From contig WQRS01000093.1 in assembly GCA_009786615.1 (NCBI GenBank), positions 570 through 5,846 on the forward strand: a DNA stretch of 5,277 nucleotides. Reading direction: 5' to 3'. Source of the stretch: Treponema sp. GTDB taxonomy: Bacteria > Spirochaetota > Spirochaetia > Treponematales > Breznakiellaceae. This document shows positions 1-5,277 of this stretch, one piece after another; position 1 is the stretch's first letter; every line of letters starts with the position of its first letter. The position numbers were made by a program, and so were the translations under genes. The notes under the pieces are model-generated. The model made no database searches and was not told the origin of the DNA. It saw only the letters and a list, made by a program, of their open reading frames with translations.

Positions 1-686
1 CCTTCGGCAGGGCCAAAGGAAACGCCGTTTACGACTACTCCGACCCAAAAAACACGCGAATGTTCAGGACCAAGCCTGTCAACAAGGCGGTAAGACGGGT
101 AGGTTCTAAAAAGCTTTTGGCTAAGTTCCTGCAAAAGGGATTTGTAGTCTTGATAGTGGCGTTTTTCTAAAACCAGTTTAATTTCTTCACTTATAAAGCG
201 GCTTACAAACTCAAAAGCGTTTTGAAAACCGCTGTCCAGGTAAATCGCGGCGATTAAAGCCTCCACAGCATCGGCAAGAATAGCCTTTTTTGCCCTGCCG
301 CCTGAAAGCTCCTCCCCTTTACCGAGGATCAATAACCGGTCAATGCCCATATCAAGTGCAACATGGGCAAGAATTTCTTCGGAGACCACCACGGATTTTA
401 TCCGCGCCAAATCTCCTTCGTTTTTGTTTGAAAGCTTGGCGTAAAGCAAATCGGCGGCAACCACCCCCAAAACCGCATCGCCTAAAAATTCCAGCCTTTC
501 GTTGCTTAACTTCAGTTCTGACTCGTTAATTGCCGAGCGGTGGGTAAAGGAAAGGTTCAAAAGCTGTAAGCTTTTGAACCCAACCTTGATGGTCTTAGTA
601 AACTCCACCAACTCCTTTTTTCTGGCTTGAGTTAAAAGAGGCAGATCAAAAGGCGGATCCGACGCCTGAAGCTCGTGCGGCGTCAT
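1..686 (-). CDS. rnc: Ribonuclease III, 3' end cut by window edge
   Basis: Endonuclease that cleaves double-stranded RNA; in bacteria it processes the rRNA precursor and some mRNAs in the cytoplasm as a homodimer. My translation gives 228 residues before the window edge. The family signature NERLEFLGDAVLG lies at residues 62-74, with E63, E66 and D70 matching the usual metal-binding acids. The second acidic pair is in ILADAVEAL (D139, E142). The nuclease domain spans about 20-170, and the double-stranded-RNA-binding domain begins near 179 (DYKSLLQELSQ) and reaches the GxVxNGVSFG strand; roughly the last 20 residues (the RSKKxAEQxAA helix in relatives) are missing. The ATG at 686 follows the acpP stop by 12 nt with only a weak GAG-type ribosome site, so expression probably relies on coupling to acpP. 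All visible catalytic residues are intact. Confidence 0.96.
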   Translation of the reverse strand, partial: MTPHELQASDPPFDLPLLTQARKKELVEFTKTIKVGFKSLQLLNLSFTHRSAINESELKLSNERLEFLGDAVLGVVAADLLYAKLSNKNEGDLARIKSVVVSEEILAHVALDMGIDRLLILGKGEELSGGRAKKAILADAVEALIAAIYLDSGFQNAFEFVSRFISEEIKLVLEKRHYQDYKSLLQELSQKLFRTYPSYRLVDRLGPEHSRVFWVGVVVNGVSFGPAE

Positions 687-698
687 AAAAACCGGCTC

Positions 699-935
699 TT
701 ATTTCTGCTGTGACTTAATGAACTCGTAAGCGTCCTTAACGGTTTCAAACTCATTGGCCTTCTCGTCGGGAATGGAAATGCCCATTTCCTCTTCGATAGC
801 GTAGACCAATTCGTAGGTGTCAAGGCTGTCAGCGCCAAGATCCTGACGGAAAGAAGCTTCCATAGTGATTTTGCCTTCTTCCACTTCCAGTTTCTCAGCG
901 ATAAGTTTTTTCATTTTCTCAAAAAGTTCGTCCAT
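699..935 (-). CDS. acpP: Acyl carrier protein
   Basis: Carries growing acyl chains as thioesters on a phosphopantetheine arm during type II fatty-acid synthesis in the cytoplasm. The 78-residue acidic protein is full length for the family. The attachment site is S37 in LGADSLDTYELV (residues 33-44), followed by the acidic recognition helix II (AIEEEMGISIPDE) used by partner enzymes. The start at 935 is supported by a clear Shine-Dalgarno AAGGGGA a few bases upstream. It lies 21 nt downstream of rpmF and 12 nt upstream of rnc on the same strand. In many bacteria plsX, fabH, fabD and fabG sit between rpmF and acpP; here they are absent from the interval, so those genes must be elsewhere. Identity is secure. 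A specialised secondary-metabolite ACP is unlikely given these neighbours. Confidence 0.97.
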   Translation of the reverse strand: MDELFEKMKKLIAEKLEVEEGKITMEASFRQDLGADSLDTYELVYAIEEEMGISIPDEKANEFETVKDAYEFIKSQQK

Positions 936-956
936 TATATTCCCCTTAAAATGTGT

Positions 957-1145
957 TTAAGCCTTCGACTCAGGAAGGATTACCTGTTTACCCCGGTAAA
1001 AACCGCACTTAGAGCACGCCCGGTGCAGAAGGATGTGATTTCCGCAACTGCCGCATGAAATCAGGGCAGGAGCTGTGAGCTTCATGTTTATCGATTGCCT
1101 TCGGCGAGTTCTCGCCTTTGATGTCTTAAACTTAGGTACCGCCAT
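957..1145 (-). CDS. rpmF: 50S ribosomal protein L32
   Basis: Small protein of the large ribosomal subunit. The 62-residue product starts MAVPKFKTSKARTRRRQ, the conserved basic N-terminus of bacterial L32 that lies against 23S rRNA. It is the zinc-ribbon (C+) form: C31-x2-C34 and C44-x2-C47 are all present, so zinc binding is expected. Length and the ending (FYRGKQVI plus a short tail) are normal. The ATG at 1145 is preceded by a purine-rich ribosome site (GAGAGAGG) with 7 nt spacing. It is the first gene of the leftward rpmF-acpP-rnc cluster and has a good promoter about 45-75 bp upstream. The pairing of L32 with fatty-acid genes is a well-known arrangement. Confidence 0.97.
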   Translation of the reverse strand: MAVPKFKTSKARTRRRQSINMKLTAPALISCGSCGNHILLHRACSKCGFYRGKQVILPESKA

Positions 1146-1189
1146 TTGAAAACCTCTCTCAAAAAAAATCAGTGTTATCTGAAAGAATC

Positions 1190-1218
1190 AGTCTAACAAA
1201 AATGCCTAATTGTGTCAA
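1190..1218 (-). promoter_or_regulatory. Promoter of rpmF-acpP-rnc
   Basis: Read on the minus strand, a perfect -35 TTGACA (plus coordinates 1213-1218) is separated by 17 nt from TAGACT (1190-1195). A TG one base before the -10 gives it an extended form. Transcription should start near 1183, leaving a leader of about 38 nt that contains the rpmF ribosome site. A second TTGACA lies at 1227-1232, 14 bp further upstream, but has no well-placed -10. Confidence 0.75.
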
Positions 1219-1315
1219 TGTCCAAATGTCAAATTTTTGCAAGAAACTCAAGGATTTTCAGGAAATACTTTTCGGCTTCCGCCATACGAAAGAGGGCAAA
1301 ATTTTTAGGCGCAAC

Positions 1316-1345
1316 TGGACACTCCGTTGTGTTTTTTGCTATAAT
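1316..1345 (+). promoter_or_regulatory. Promoter of efp
   Basis: TGGACA (1316-1321) and a perfect TATAAT (1340-1345) are separated by 18 nt. The predicted start near 1352 leaves about 22 nt of leader with GGAG at 1365-1368, 5 nt before the efp ATG. Its position rules out the upstream in-frame ATG at 1212 as the real efp start, since that would lie before the promoter. The stretch between this promoter and the rpmF promoter (about 1233-1315) shows no gene and no clear structure. Confidence 0.75.
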
Positions 1346-1373
1346 ATATGGTACACAACAATATGGAGACTTT

Positions 1374-1937
1374 ATGATTCGAGGCGGCGACATAGCCAAA
1401 GGAAGCTGTTTGCTTCAAAACGGACAACCGTATCTGGTTGTGGAAAGAGAATTCCACACCCCCGGCAAGGGTACTGCAATCGTCCGGGTGAAAATGAAAA
1501 GTATCAAAGACGGCGGAGTGCTTACCCTGACAATTCCCACCCAGCAGGAAGTTGAGGATGCTCAGGTTGATTACCATAAATGCCAGTTCCAGTACGCGGA
1601 TCAGGAAAACTATCATTTTATGGACAATGACTCGTATGAGCAGTACGATATTCCCATCACCGACCATCCTAACGCAAAGTTTTACCTCATGGAAGGGCAA
1701 TCTTACGACATAACCTTTTGGGAAGGTTCGGCAATTGACATAAAAATTCCTTATAAAGTGGTTTTTACTGTCGCCGAGTCAGAAAATTATGTCAAAGGCG
1801 ACACTGTATCAGGCGCGACAAAGCCAATCGTCACTGAAACCGGGCTTACCGTGCGCGTTCCCCTTTTTATTAAGCAGGGGGAAAGAATTCGGGTAAACAC
1901 CGAAACAAATGAGTACGTTGAACGGGTGAATGACTAA
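1374..1937 (+). CDS. efp: Translation elongation factor P
   Basis: Binds the ribosome between the P and E sites and relieves stalling at consecutive prolines. The 187-residue product has the usual length and three-domain layout: KOW-like domain I (about 1-65), OB domain II (about 66-129, with the YHFMD strand) and OB domain III (130-187). The domain I loop PGKG (30-33) puts K32 at the tip, the position modified in lysine-type EF-Ps; the sequence does not show which modification is used. Domain III keeps the GDT motif (142-144) that contacts E-site tRNA, and the ending GLTVRVPLFIKQGERI is the classic signature. The stretch TIPTQQEVEDAQV replaces the commoner TFRSGEKVE-type segment, which I believe is typical of spirochaetes. 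The ATG at 1374 was chosen from the GGAG site and promoter, although the frame stays open upstream. Its stop overlaps the next gene by 8 nt. Confidence 0.96.
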   Translation: MIRGGDIAKGSCLLQNGQPYLVVEREFHTPGKGTAIVRVKMKSIKDGGVLTLTIPTQQEVEDAQVDYHKCQFQYADQENYHFMDNDSYEQYDIPITDHPNAKFYLMEGQSYDITFWEGSAIDIKIPYKVVFTVAESENYVKGDTVSGATKPIVTETGLTVRVPLFIKQGERIRVNTETNEYVERVND

Positions 1938-3279
1938 AAGTGACCGTGGGAAGATATGTGAGAAGGCAAGTGAGTATGTAAAAGCTTTCACCAACAGGGA
2001 AGTTTCTTTTAAGTATCTTAAGCGCTCGTATATCTTTTCCCTTTCGGTTGAGCTTTTTAGCTCCGCTGATATTGATTCCGGTTCCCGCCTTTTGCTGAAA
2101 GTTTTCTCAAGTTTTCTTGACGACCGCCGCCGTTCCCCCACCGACAAGCCAATTGCTGTATTGGATGCAGGCTGCGGCGTTGGGGTGCTGGGCATCTGCG
2201 CTGCCGGAGCGTTGCAGGATATGTCAGGCAGCGGCTTTTTCGTGCGGGCGCAAGACAGGGATAACCTTGCCTGCCGTTTCACCGAATACAACGCGCGGCG
2301 GAACGGGATCGGTGGGGAAAACCTTCTGGCGCACACCGAACCGCTGCTTTCAGGCGAGGCGGACAGCGAGTGGGACATAATATTAACGAATATCCCCGCT
2401 AAAGCGGGCAAAAGTGTCCTCAAAGATTTTGTCCGCCGTTCCGCCGCGGCTTTAAAAAAAGACGGGCGCGTTTTTATGGTGGCGGTGAAACCGCTGTCAG
2501 ACTTTTTCCGTTCATGCATTACAGCGGCTGCGGCGCCTCTTTTTCATGAAGAAAACGGAAAAGAGTACACGGTTTTTGTGTACGGTAAGAGCGAACAAAC
2601 GGCAGAATCATCCCCAATAATTTTTGACGATAACTTTCCTTCCGATTATCCTTTTTATACACGAAACACAAGAAACAAAAATACTTATGAAATGGAAGGT
2701 ATTTCTTACAGCTTAAATACGATTGAAGGAGCGCCTGATTTTGATAATCCGGGCGGGGCTGTTCTTGCCGCGGCAAAACTTGCGGTAAAAGCGAATCTTT
2801 TTAAAACAGCGGGTGAAAAAAAAGAGCAGGACATTGTCATACACGGCGAGGGACAGGGGCATTTTGCCCTCTGGCTTGCCGCTTATCTTGGCGGCAGGCG
2901 GCGCTGGACGCTTTCCGGGCGCAACGTTTTGGCTTTAGCTTCTGCAAAAGCGGCTTTGAAAGAAGCCCTATTTGAAAAAGCGCCGCACGAACAGACACCG
3001 GTAACTATAATCCCCGCCGCAGACATCTTTATTGATAGCGATATGTTTGCCCATGCGCCTTTTGATTTAACGGCGTTTTTTCTGCAAACGGCTTTGGAAG
3101 CAAACCGCGTTTGGCAGGGCATAACGCAGATTACAAAACCCGGCGGCATAGTTATCACAGGCATGACTTCAACAGAAGCAGAGCGCTTTGACAGGAAAAA
3201 ACCGCCTTCAATGCGCAGATTGGCTGACTGTAAACGAAAAGGCTTTCGGGCGCTCATGTATCAGGCGGCAAAGGCTTAA
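1930..3279 (+). CDS. Two-domain SAM methyltransferase-like protein
   Basis: Probably an S-adenosylmethionine-dependent methyltransferase, perhaps acting on RNA; substrate unknown. The N-terminal half (about 70-220) has a good motif I, VLDAGCGVGVLG (77-88), an acidic QDRDN (108-112) at the usual ribose-binding place, N121 in EYNARRN, and DIILTNIPAKAG (149-160) where the MTS family (RsmC, RlmG, PrmC) has NPPxxxG. The C-terminal half (about 270-449) looks like a second, worn copy: DIVIHGEGQGHFALWLA (301-317) resembles motif I, the acidic position falls in LSGRNV, and no NPPY-like motif follows. Two tandem halves with one degenerate recall RsmC/RlmG, but there the N-terminal half is the inactive one, so this is not a simple orthologue. 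The ATG overlaps the efp stop (ATGACTAA), suggesting translational coupling and a translation-related role. It ends 30 bp from the convergent regulator gene, with no obvious terminator between. Confidence 0.8.
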   Translation: MTKSDRGKICEKASEYVKAFTNREVSFKYLKRSYIFSLSVELFSSADIDSGSRLLLKVFSSFLDDRRRSPTDKPIAVLDAGCGVGVLGICAAGALQDMSGSGFFVRAQDRDNLACRFTEYNARRNGIGGENLLAHTEPLLSGEADSEWDIILTNIPAKAGKSVLKDFVRRSAAALKKDGRVFMVAVKPLSDFFRSCITAAAAPLFHEENGKEYTVFVYGKSEQTAESSPIIFDDNFPSDYPFYTRNTRNKNTYEMEGISYSLNTIEGAPDFDNPGGAVLAAAKLAVKANLFKTAGEKKEQDIVIHGEGQGHFALWLAAYLGGRRRWTLSGRNVLALASAKAALKEALFEKAPHEQTPVTIIPAADIFIDSDMFAHAPFDLTAFFLQTALEANRVWQGITQITKPGGIVITGMTSTEAERFDRKKPPSMRRLADCKRKGFRALMYQAAKA

Positions 3280-3309
3280 ATTTGCAGTTATAGGTATGGG
3301 GTTTCAGGT

Positions 3310-3645
3310 CTATTCTTTATCTTCGTGTTTTTTAATGGACTCAATAATCGTAACAGCCATTTTCCGGTTTTTTTCATTTAATTTTGATGTTATTTCGGCA
3401 ACCAAACGTGCTTCAACCGGATAATGCGTTTTTTTTAGGCTGGTTTTCTCACCTGTAACAAGGTATTCCACCGTAACATCCAATGCTCTTGCAATATTAA
3501 CCGCGATTTCAACAGAAGGCGTATAGCCGTTTTCCCGCAAGTAACTGTCAATAGTCTGCTTTTTTACCCCCGACAGTTTTGCCAGTTCCTTTACCCGCAT
3601 ATCTGCATAAGCCAACTCAGCCTTCAAGTTTTCCCTGAAACCCAT
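3310..3645 (-). CDS. XRE-family helix-turn-helix transcriptional regulator
   Basis: Small DNA-binding protein of the Cro/C1 (XRE) type, 111 residues from the ATG at 3645. The five-helix domain covers about 1-62: FRENLKAELAYADMRVKELAKLSGV, then the recognition-helix region KKQTIDSYLRENGYTPSVEIAVNIARAL, closing with the typical DVTVEYLVTG. A charged C-terminal tail of about 45 residues (many K and E) may serve dimerisation. There is no sensor or peptidase domain, so the inducer is unknown. The start is uncertain: an in-frame ATG at 3669 would add MIIIILFF, which is not like an XRE N-terminus and would be encoded by the palindrome at 3655-3670. Neither start has a Shine-Dalgarno sequence. The gene is divergent from the exported-protein gene at 3798, and palindromes between them suggest it represses itself and that neighbour. 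Confidence 0.88.
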   Translation of the reverse strand: MGFRENLKAELAYADMRVKELAKLSGVKKQTIDSYLRENGYTPSVEIAVNIARALDVTVEYLVTGEKTSLKKTHYPVEARLVAEITSKLNEKNRKMAVTIIESIKKHEDKE

Positions 3646-3654
3646 AAAAAATAA

Positions 3655-3670
3655 TATGATTATAATCATA
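3655..3670. promoter_or_regulatory. Perfect 16-bp palindrome, candidate operator
   Basis: TATGATTATAATCATA reads identically on both strands. It lies 9 bp upstream of the preferred regulator start (3645), and on the minus strand its core contains TATAAT (3659-3664), which could be the -10 box of the regulator gene. A dimeric XRE protein bound here would block that promoter. No good -35 was found for it. A similar half-site, TATCATA, occurs at 3750-3756. Confidence 0.55.
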
Positions 3671-3679
3671 CAAAAAAGC

Positions 3680-3737
3680 TTGACTTTATTAGATTTCTGA
3701 TATATTGTACTCGATAGTAGTAGAATACTACTATAAT
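3680..3737 (+). promoter_or_regulatory. Candidate promoter(s) for the exported-protein gene
   Basis: Two partial solutions are visible. TTGACT (3680-3685) is followed after 15 nt by TATATT (3701-3706), or after 17 nt by the weaker TATTGT (3703-3708). Further on there is a perfect TATAAT (3732-3737) without a convincing -35 at the right distance. The second would give a leader of about 54 nt and be directly covered by the inverted repeat at 3714-3734, as expected of a repressed promoter. Sequence alone does not decide between them. Confidence 0.4.
3714..3734. promoter_or_regulatory. 9-3-9 inverted repeat, candidate operator
   Basis: Arms ATAGTAGTA (3714-3722) and TACTACTAT (3726-3734) are perfect inverse complements around GAA. 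The right arm overlaps the first three bases of TATAAT (3732-3737). Position and symmetry fit a dimeric repressor site controlling the gene at 3798. A regulatory RNA hairpin is possible if transcription starts further upstream, but the AT-rich stem with a 3-nt loop would be weak. Confidence 0.55.
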
Positions 3738-3797
3738 TCTTTGTAATTTTATCATACTGCGTTTTGGTAGATTACACAATAAATAAGGAGAACAACG

Positions 3798-4271
3798 ATG
3801 AAATCGAAAAACCTTTGGATCGGACTTTTGATGATGACTTTTTCCGCCGCGCTGGGTTGCGCCAGGGCCAATGACAGTGAAGTTTTAGGCACATGGTTCC
3901 ACGAAGAGCGGGACGGTAGTAGTAGTGCAACGATTACCTTCTATGCCGATGGACGCTTCAACCAAGAGTCTGAATGGAGAACGTGGAGAGGAACTTGGAT
4001 TACGGCCACTACTACGGGAACCTTTGCGGCCAGGAACGGCCGGATGACCTTGACTATTGTTGATGGCACCGCCCATTCAAGATTAACTTTTCCTGATGGC
4101 ACCCAAAGAGAAGGGCTAGTTCTTACGATGGTGGAGGGGGAGCAAATTTCCACATATAGGGGGGAAGTGGTGACGATTACCTACGCTGTGGGCGGCAATA
4201 CCCTCAGACTTGATTGGAGACGTTATGGGGATTTTGGATTCACAGAAAGCCAAACGTTCCAAAGGTGGTAG
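3798..4271 (+). CDS. Small exported, probably lipid-anchored protein
   Basis: Not assigned to a named family; function unknown. The 157-residue product starts with MKSKN, a hydrophobic stretch at 6-20, and C21 in AALGC. This resembles a lipobox, and spirochaetes tolerate loose ones, but Ala at -3 is not ideal; a signal peptidase I site after ARA (22-24) is the alternative. Either way it is predicted to leave the cytoplasm. The mature part is short, rich in beta-strand patterns and Thr, Gly and Trp: VLGTWFHEERDG followed by ATITFYADGRF, then RGTWITATTTGTF, and a closing NTLRLDWRRYG with FQRW. This order (GTW, TITFxxDG, terminal R/W) is reminiscent of small lipocalin-like beta-barrels, an inference from pattern only. 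A strong TAAGGAG (3784-3790) sits 7 nt before the ATG. It is divergent from the XRE gene and probably regulated by it. Confidence 0.82.
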   Translation: MKSKNLWIGLLMMTFSAALGCARANDSEVLGTWFHEERDGSSSATITFYADGRFNQESEWRTWRGTWITATTTGTFAARNGRMTLTIVDGTAHSRLTFPDGTQREGLVLTMVEGEQISTYRGEVVTITYAVGGNTLRLDWRRYGDFGFTESQTFQRW

Positions 4272-4451
4272 AAAATATCCACGGATGCACTGAAAAAAGA
4301 GATATTGGCATTCATTGCCGGTTTTCACGGTGGTAAACCAGAAACGGAGTTAGATGTAATACCCGCAATTATGAAGCAGATAATGCTAGCTGAGGTGGGA
4401 CATTGCCTGTGGCGCAGCTTCCCGCCTCCGCCGGGTATTATCTGCCTTTGA
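4272..4451 (+). pseudogene. Possible coding remnant in frame after the stop at 4269
   Basis: The frame of the exported-protein gene stays open for 59 codons beyond its TAG, ending at TGA 4449-4451. The first 40 or so residues look protein-like and amphipathic (TDALKKEILAFIAGFHGG, then KPETELDVIPAIMKQIM). The rest (CLWRSFPPPPGIICL) falls inside the hairpin element and looks non-coding. No Shine-Dalgarno sequence precedes the internal ATGs at 4371 and 4383. It could be the broken 3' end of another gene, a chance open frame, or rarely a read-through extension. I do not recognise the peptide. Confidence 0.22.
4357..4445. repeat. Long imperfect hairpin with a competing second 5' arm
   Basis: Segment 4376-4387 (GCAGATAATGCT) pairs with 4434-4445 (GGTATTATCTGC) over 12 positions, two of them G-U. 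Inside, 4389-4390 pair with 4430-4431, and GAGGTGGGA (4392-4400) pairs with TCCCGCCTC (4420-4428) with one G-U. The 19-nt apex can form a further 3-bp GCC/GGC stem. A second arm, TAATACCCG (4357-4365), is a perfect complement of CGGGTATTA (4432-4440), so it competes for the same 3' strand. No T-run follows on either strand, so this is not a standard terminator, though it could stop transcription or protect the upstream mRNA end. It may also be a REP- or MITE-like palindromic element. Confidence 0.7.
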
Positions 4452-4484
4452 GTGTTCTGCTCGGTAAATTCTCCATCAACTGTA

Positions 4485-4514
4485 TTGAATGAAAACCCAA
4501 AAAAGCACTATTAT
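4485..4514 (+). promoter_or_regulatory. Candidate promoter of leuS
   Basis: TTGAAT (4485-4490) and TATTAT (4509-4514) are separated by 18 nt, 48 bp before the leuS ATG. Predicted start near 4521, giving a leader of about 41 nt. If correct, the hairpin at 4376-4445 is outside the leuS mRNA and cannot attenuate it. Confidence 0.5.
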
Positions 4515-4528
4515 GGACGGAATATCAC

Positions 4529-4548
4529 TGTTGCATATTGTTGCATAA
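4529..4548 (+). repeat. Tandem 10-bp direct repeat in the leuS leader
   Basis: TGTTGCATAT (4529-4538) is followed at once by TGTTGCATAA (4539-4548), nine of ten bases identical. The second copy runs into the leuS Shine-Dalgarno TAAGGAG (4546-4552). The 10-bp period places both copies on one face of the helix. It could be a binding site for a protein on DNA or on the leader RNA, or slippage. Confidence 0.55.
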
Positions 4549-4561
4549 GGAGCCTTTTTTC

Positions 4562-5277
4562 ATGCCCAAATACCCCTTTCAGACTATCGAACCAAAATGG
4601 CAAAAATATTGGGAAGTTCATAAAACGTTTAAAACTTACGAGGATCCAACCTTTCCCAAAGAAAAGCGGCGTTATGTGCTTGATATGTTTCCATATCCTT
4701 CGGCTCAAGGCTTGCACGTCGGGCATCCTGAAGGATACACCGCCACGGATATTTACTGCCGCTTTTTGCGGATGAACGGATACAACGTGCTTCACCCTAT
4801 GGGTTTTGATTCCTTTGGGCTTCCGGCAGAAAATTACGCGATAAAAATGGGGGTTCATCCTGCCAAAACCACCGCTGATAACATCGAGCATTTTCGCAAG
4901 CAGATAAAAGCGCTGGGGTTTTCTTATGACTGGGACAGGGAAGTTATAACATCTGATGCGGATTATTACAAATGGACGCAGTGGATTTTCCTTAAGCTTT
5001 TTGAGAGGGGGCTTGCGTACGAGGCTGAAAGTCCCATTAACTGGTGCCCTTCATGTAAAACAGGGCTTGCAAATGAAGAAGTTGTAGATTCAGGACTTTG
5101 TGAGCGGTGCAAAACTCAAGTGGAGCGAAAGCGCATCCGCCAGTGGATACTCAAAATAACCGCTTACGCCGAACGCTTGCTTGAAGACCTGGAAGGGCTT
5201 CAATGGCCTGAACCTGTAAAGCAAATGCAGCGGAACTGGATAGGGCGCTCGGAAGGCGCAAACGTTACTTTTAAGAT
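4562..5277 (+). CDS. leuS: Leucyl-tRNA synthetase, N-terminal part cut by window edge
   Basis: Class I aminoacyl-tRNA synthetase that attaches leucine to tRNA-Leu in the cytoplasm. I translate 238 residues before the edge, about 27% of the usual 830-880. It begins [18 protein letters not shown]. The ATP-binding HIGH motif appears as HVGHP (52-56) after [11 protein letters not shown], the bacterial LeuRS form. [15 protein letters not shown] (80-94) is the strongly conserved strand after it. A zinc-ribbon insertion shows C162-x2-C165 and C180-x2-C183 with [30 protein letters not shown] and NWIGRSEGA then lead into the editing (CP1) domain. The KMSKS motif is beyond the window. The ATG at 4562 has a perfect TAAGGAG (4546-4552) with 9 nt spacing. 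It probably has its own promoter at 4485-4514. Confidence 0.97.
   Translation, partial: MPKYPFQTIEPKWQKYWEVHKTFKTYEDPTFPKEKRRYVLDMFPYPSAQGLHVGHPEGYTATDIYCRFLRMNGYNVLHPMGFDSFGLPAENYAIKMGVHPAKTTADNIEHFRKQIKALGFSYDWDREVITSDADYYKWTQWIFLKLFERGLAYEAESPINWCPSCKTGLANEEVVDSGLCERCKTQVERKRIRQWILKITAYAERLLEDLEGLQWPEPVKQMQRNWIGRSEGANVTFK

Noticed and set aside
1212..1373. N-terminal extension of EF-P from an upstream in-frame ATG
   Set aside because: The promoter at 1316-1345 and the GGAG site at 1365 lie inside it, EF-P proteins start at MIRGGD, and the extension has no family similarity.
1809..2776. Long minus-strand open frames opposite the methyltransferase gene
   Set aside because: They are antisense shadows of a plus-strand gene with clear motifs, and have no ribosome sites or recognisable domains.
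3280..3309. Terminator between the convergent methyltransferase and regulator genes
   Set aside because: Only a 5-bp GCAAA/TTTGC match spanning the stop is visible, with no GC-rich stem and no T-run.
3916..3925. TAGTAGTA repeat inside the exported-protein gene matching the operator arm
   Set aside because: It encodes a Ser-Ser-Ser run and has no inverted partner, so the match is probably chance.
4376..4445. tRNA gene or T-box leader upstream of leuS
   Set aside because: The length suits a tRNA but there is no GTTCRA loop or cloverleaf. T-box landmarks are absent, and the likely leuS promoter lies downstream.
4349..4450. Integron attC site (GTTAGAT at 4349-4355 fits GTTRRRY next to a folded element)
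   Set aside because: The partner RYYYAAC box is missing at the right distance upstream, and the hairpin lies on the wrong side of the GTTAGAT.
4371..4451. Leader peptide for leuS attenuation (26 codons with three Leu and a PPPP run that could need EF-P)
   Set aside because: There is no Shine-Dalgarno and no Leu cluster, it is separated from leuS by a promoter, and the PPPP run is simply the GC-rich hairpin arm being read.

Overview
This window looks like chromosomal DNA from a spirochaete, most likely a Treponema or close relative. The basis is modest: the EF-P sequence has the flavour of the treponemal form (from memory of the family, not a search), and the mix of genes and composition fits. 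The genus is an inference. Most of the window is core translation and lipid-synthesis machinery, with one small accessory-looking island between the methyltransferase and leuS.

Positions 1-1145 hold a leftward cluster in the order rpmF (ribosomal protein L32), acpP (acyl carrier protein), rnc (RNase III, running off the left edge before its C-terminus). Gaps are 21 and 12 nt, so this is probably one operon. A good leftward promoter (TTGACA, 17 nt, TAGACT) lies upstream of rpmF. A rightward promoter with a perfect TATAAT lies about 120 bp away and drives efp (elongation factor P). The stop of efp overlaps by 8 nt the start of a 449-residue protein with two methyltransferase-like halves, which suggests translational coupling.

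Positions 3280-4561 are the less ordinary part. A leftward XRE-type helix-turn-helix repressor gene is divergent from a gene for a small exported or lipid-anchored protein with a lipocalin-like look. Their shared 150-bp control region holds two strong palindromes: a perfect 16-bp one just upstream of the regulator, and a 9+3+9 inverted repeat that overlaps a TATAAT box in front of the exported-protein gene. This looks like a self-contained repressor/operator/target module. Downstream of the exported-protein gene is 290 bp without a convincing gene. It carries a protein-like open stretch in the same frame past the stop, and a roughly 70-nt long hairpin with a second, competing 5' arm.

From 4562 to the right edge is the N-terminal 27% or so of leuS (leucyl-tRNA synthetase), with its own promoter, a strong Shine-Dalgarno sequence and an unexplained tandem 10-bp repeat in the leader. 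The core genes serve translation (L32, EF-P, LeuRS, RNase III for rRNA processing) and fatty-acid synthesis (AcpP). No complete new system is evident. The best candidates for something undescribed are the repressor/lipoprotein module, the hairpin element beside it, and the two-domain methyltransferase coupled to EF-P.
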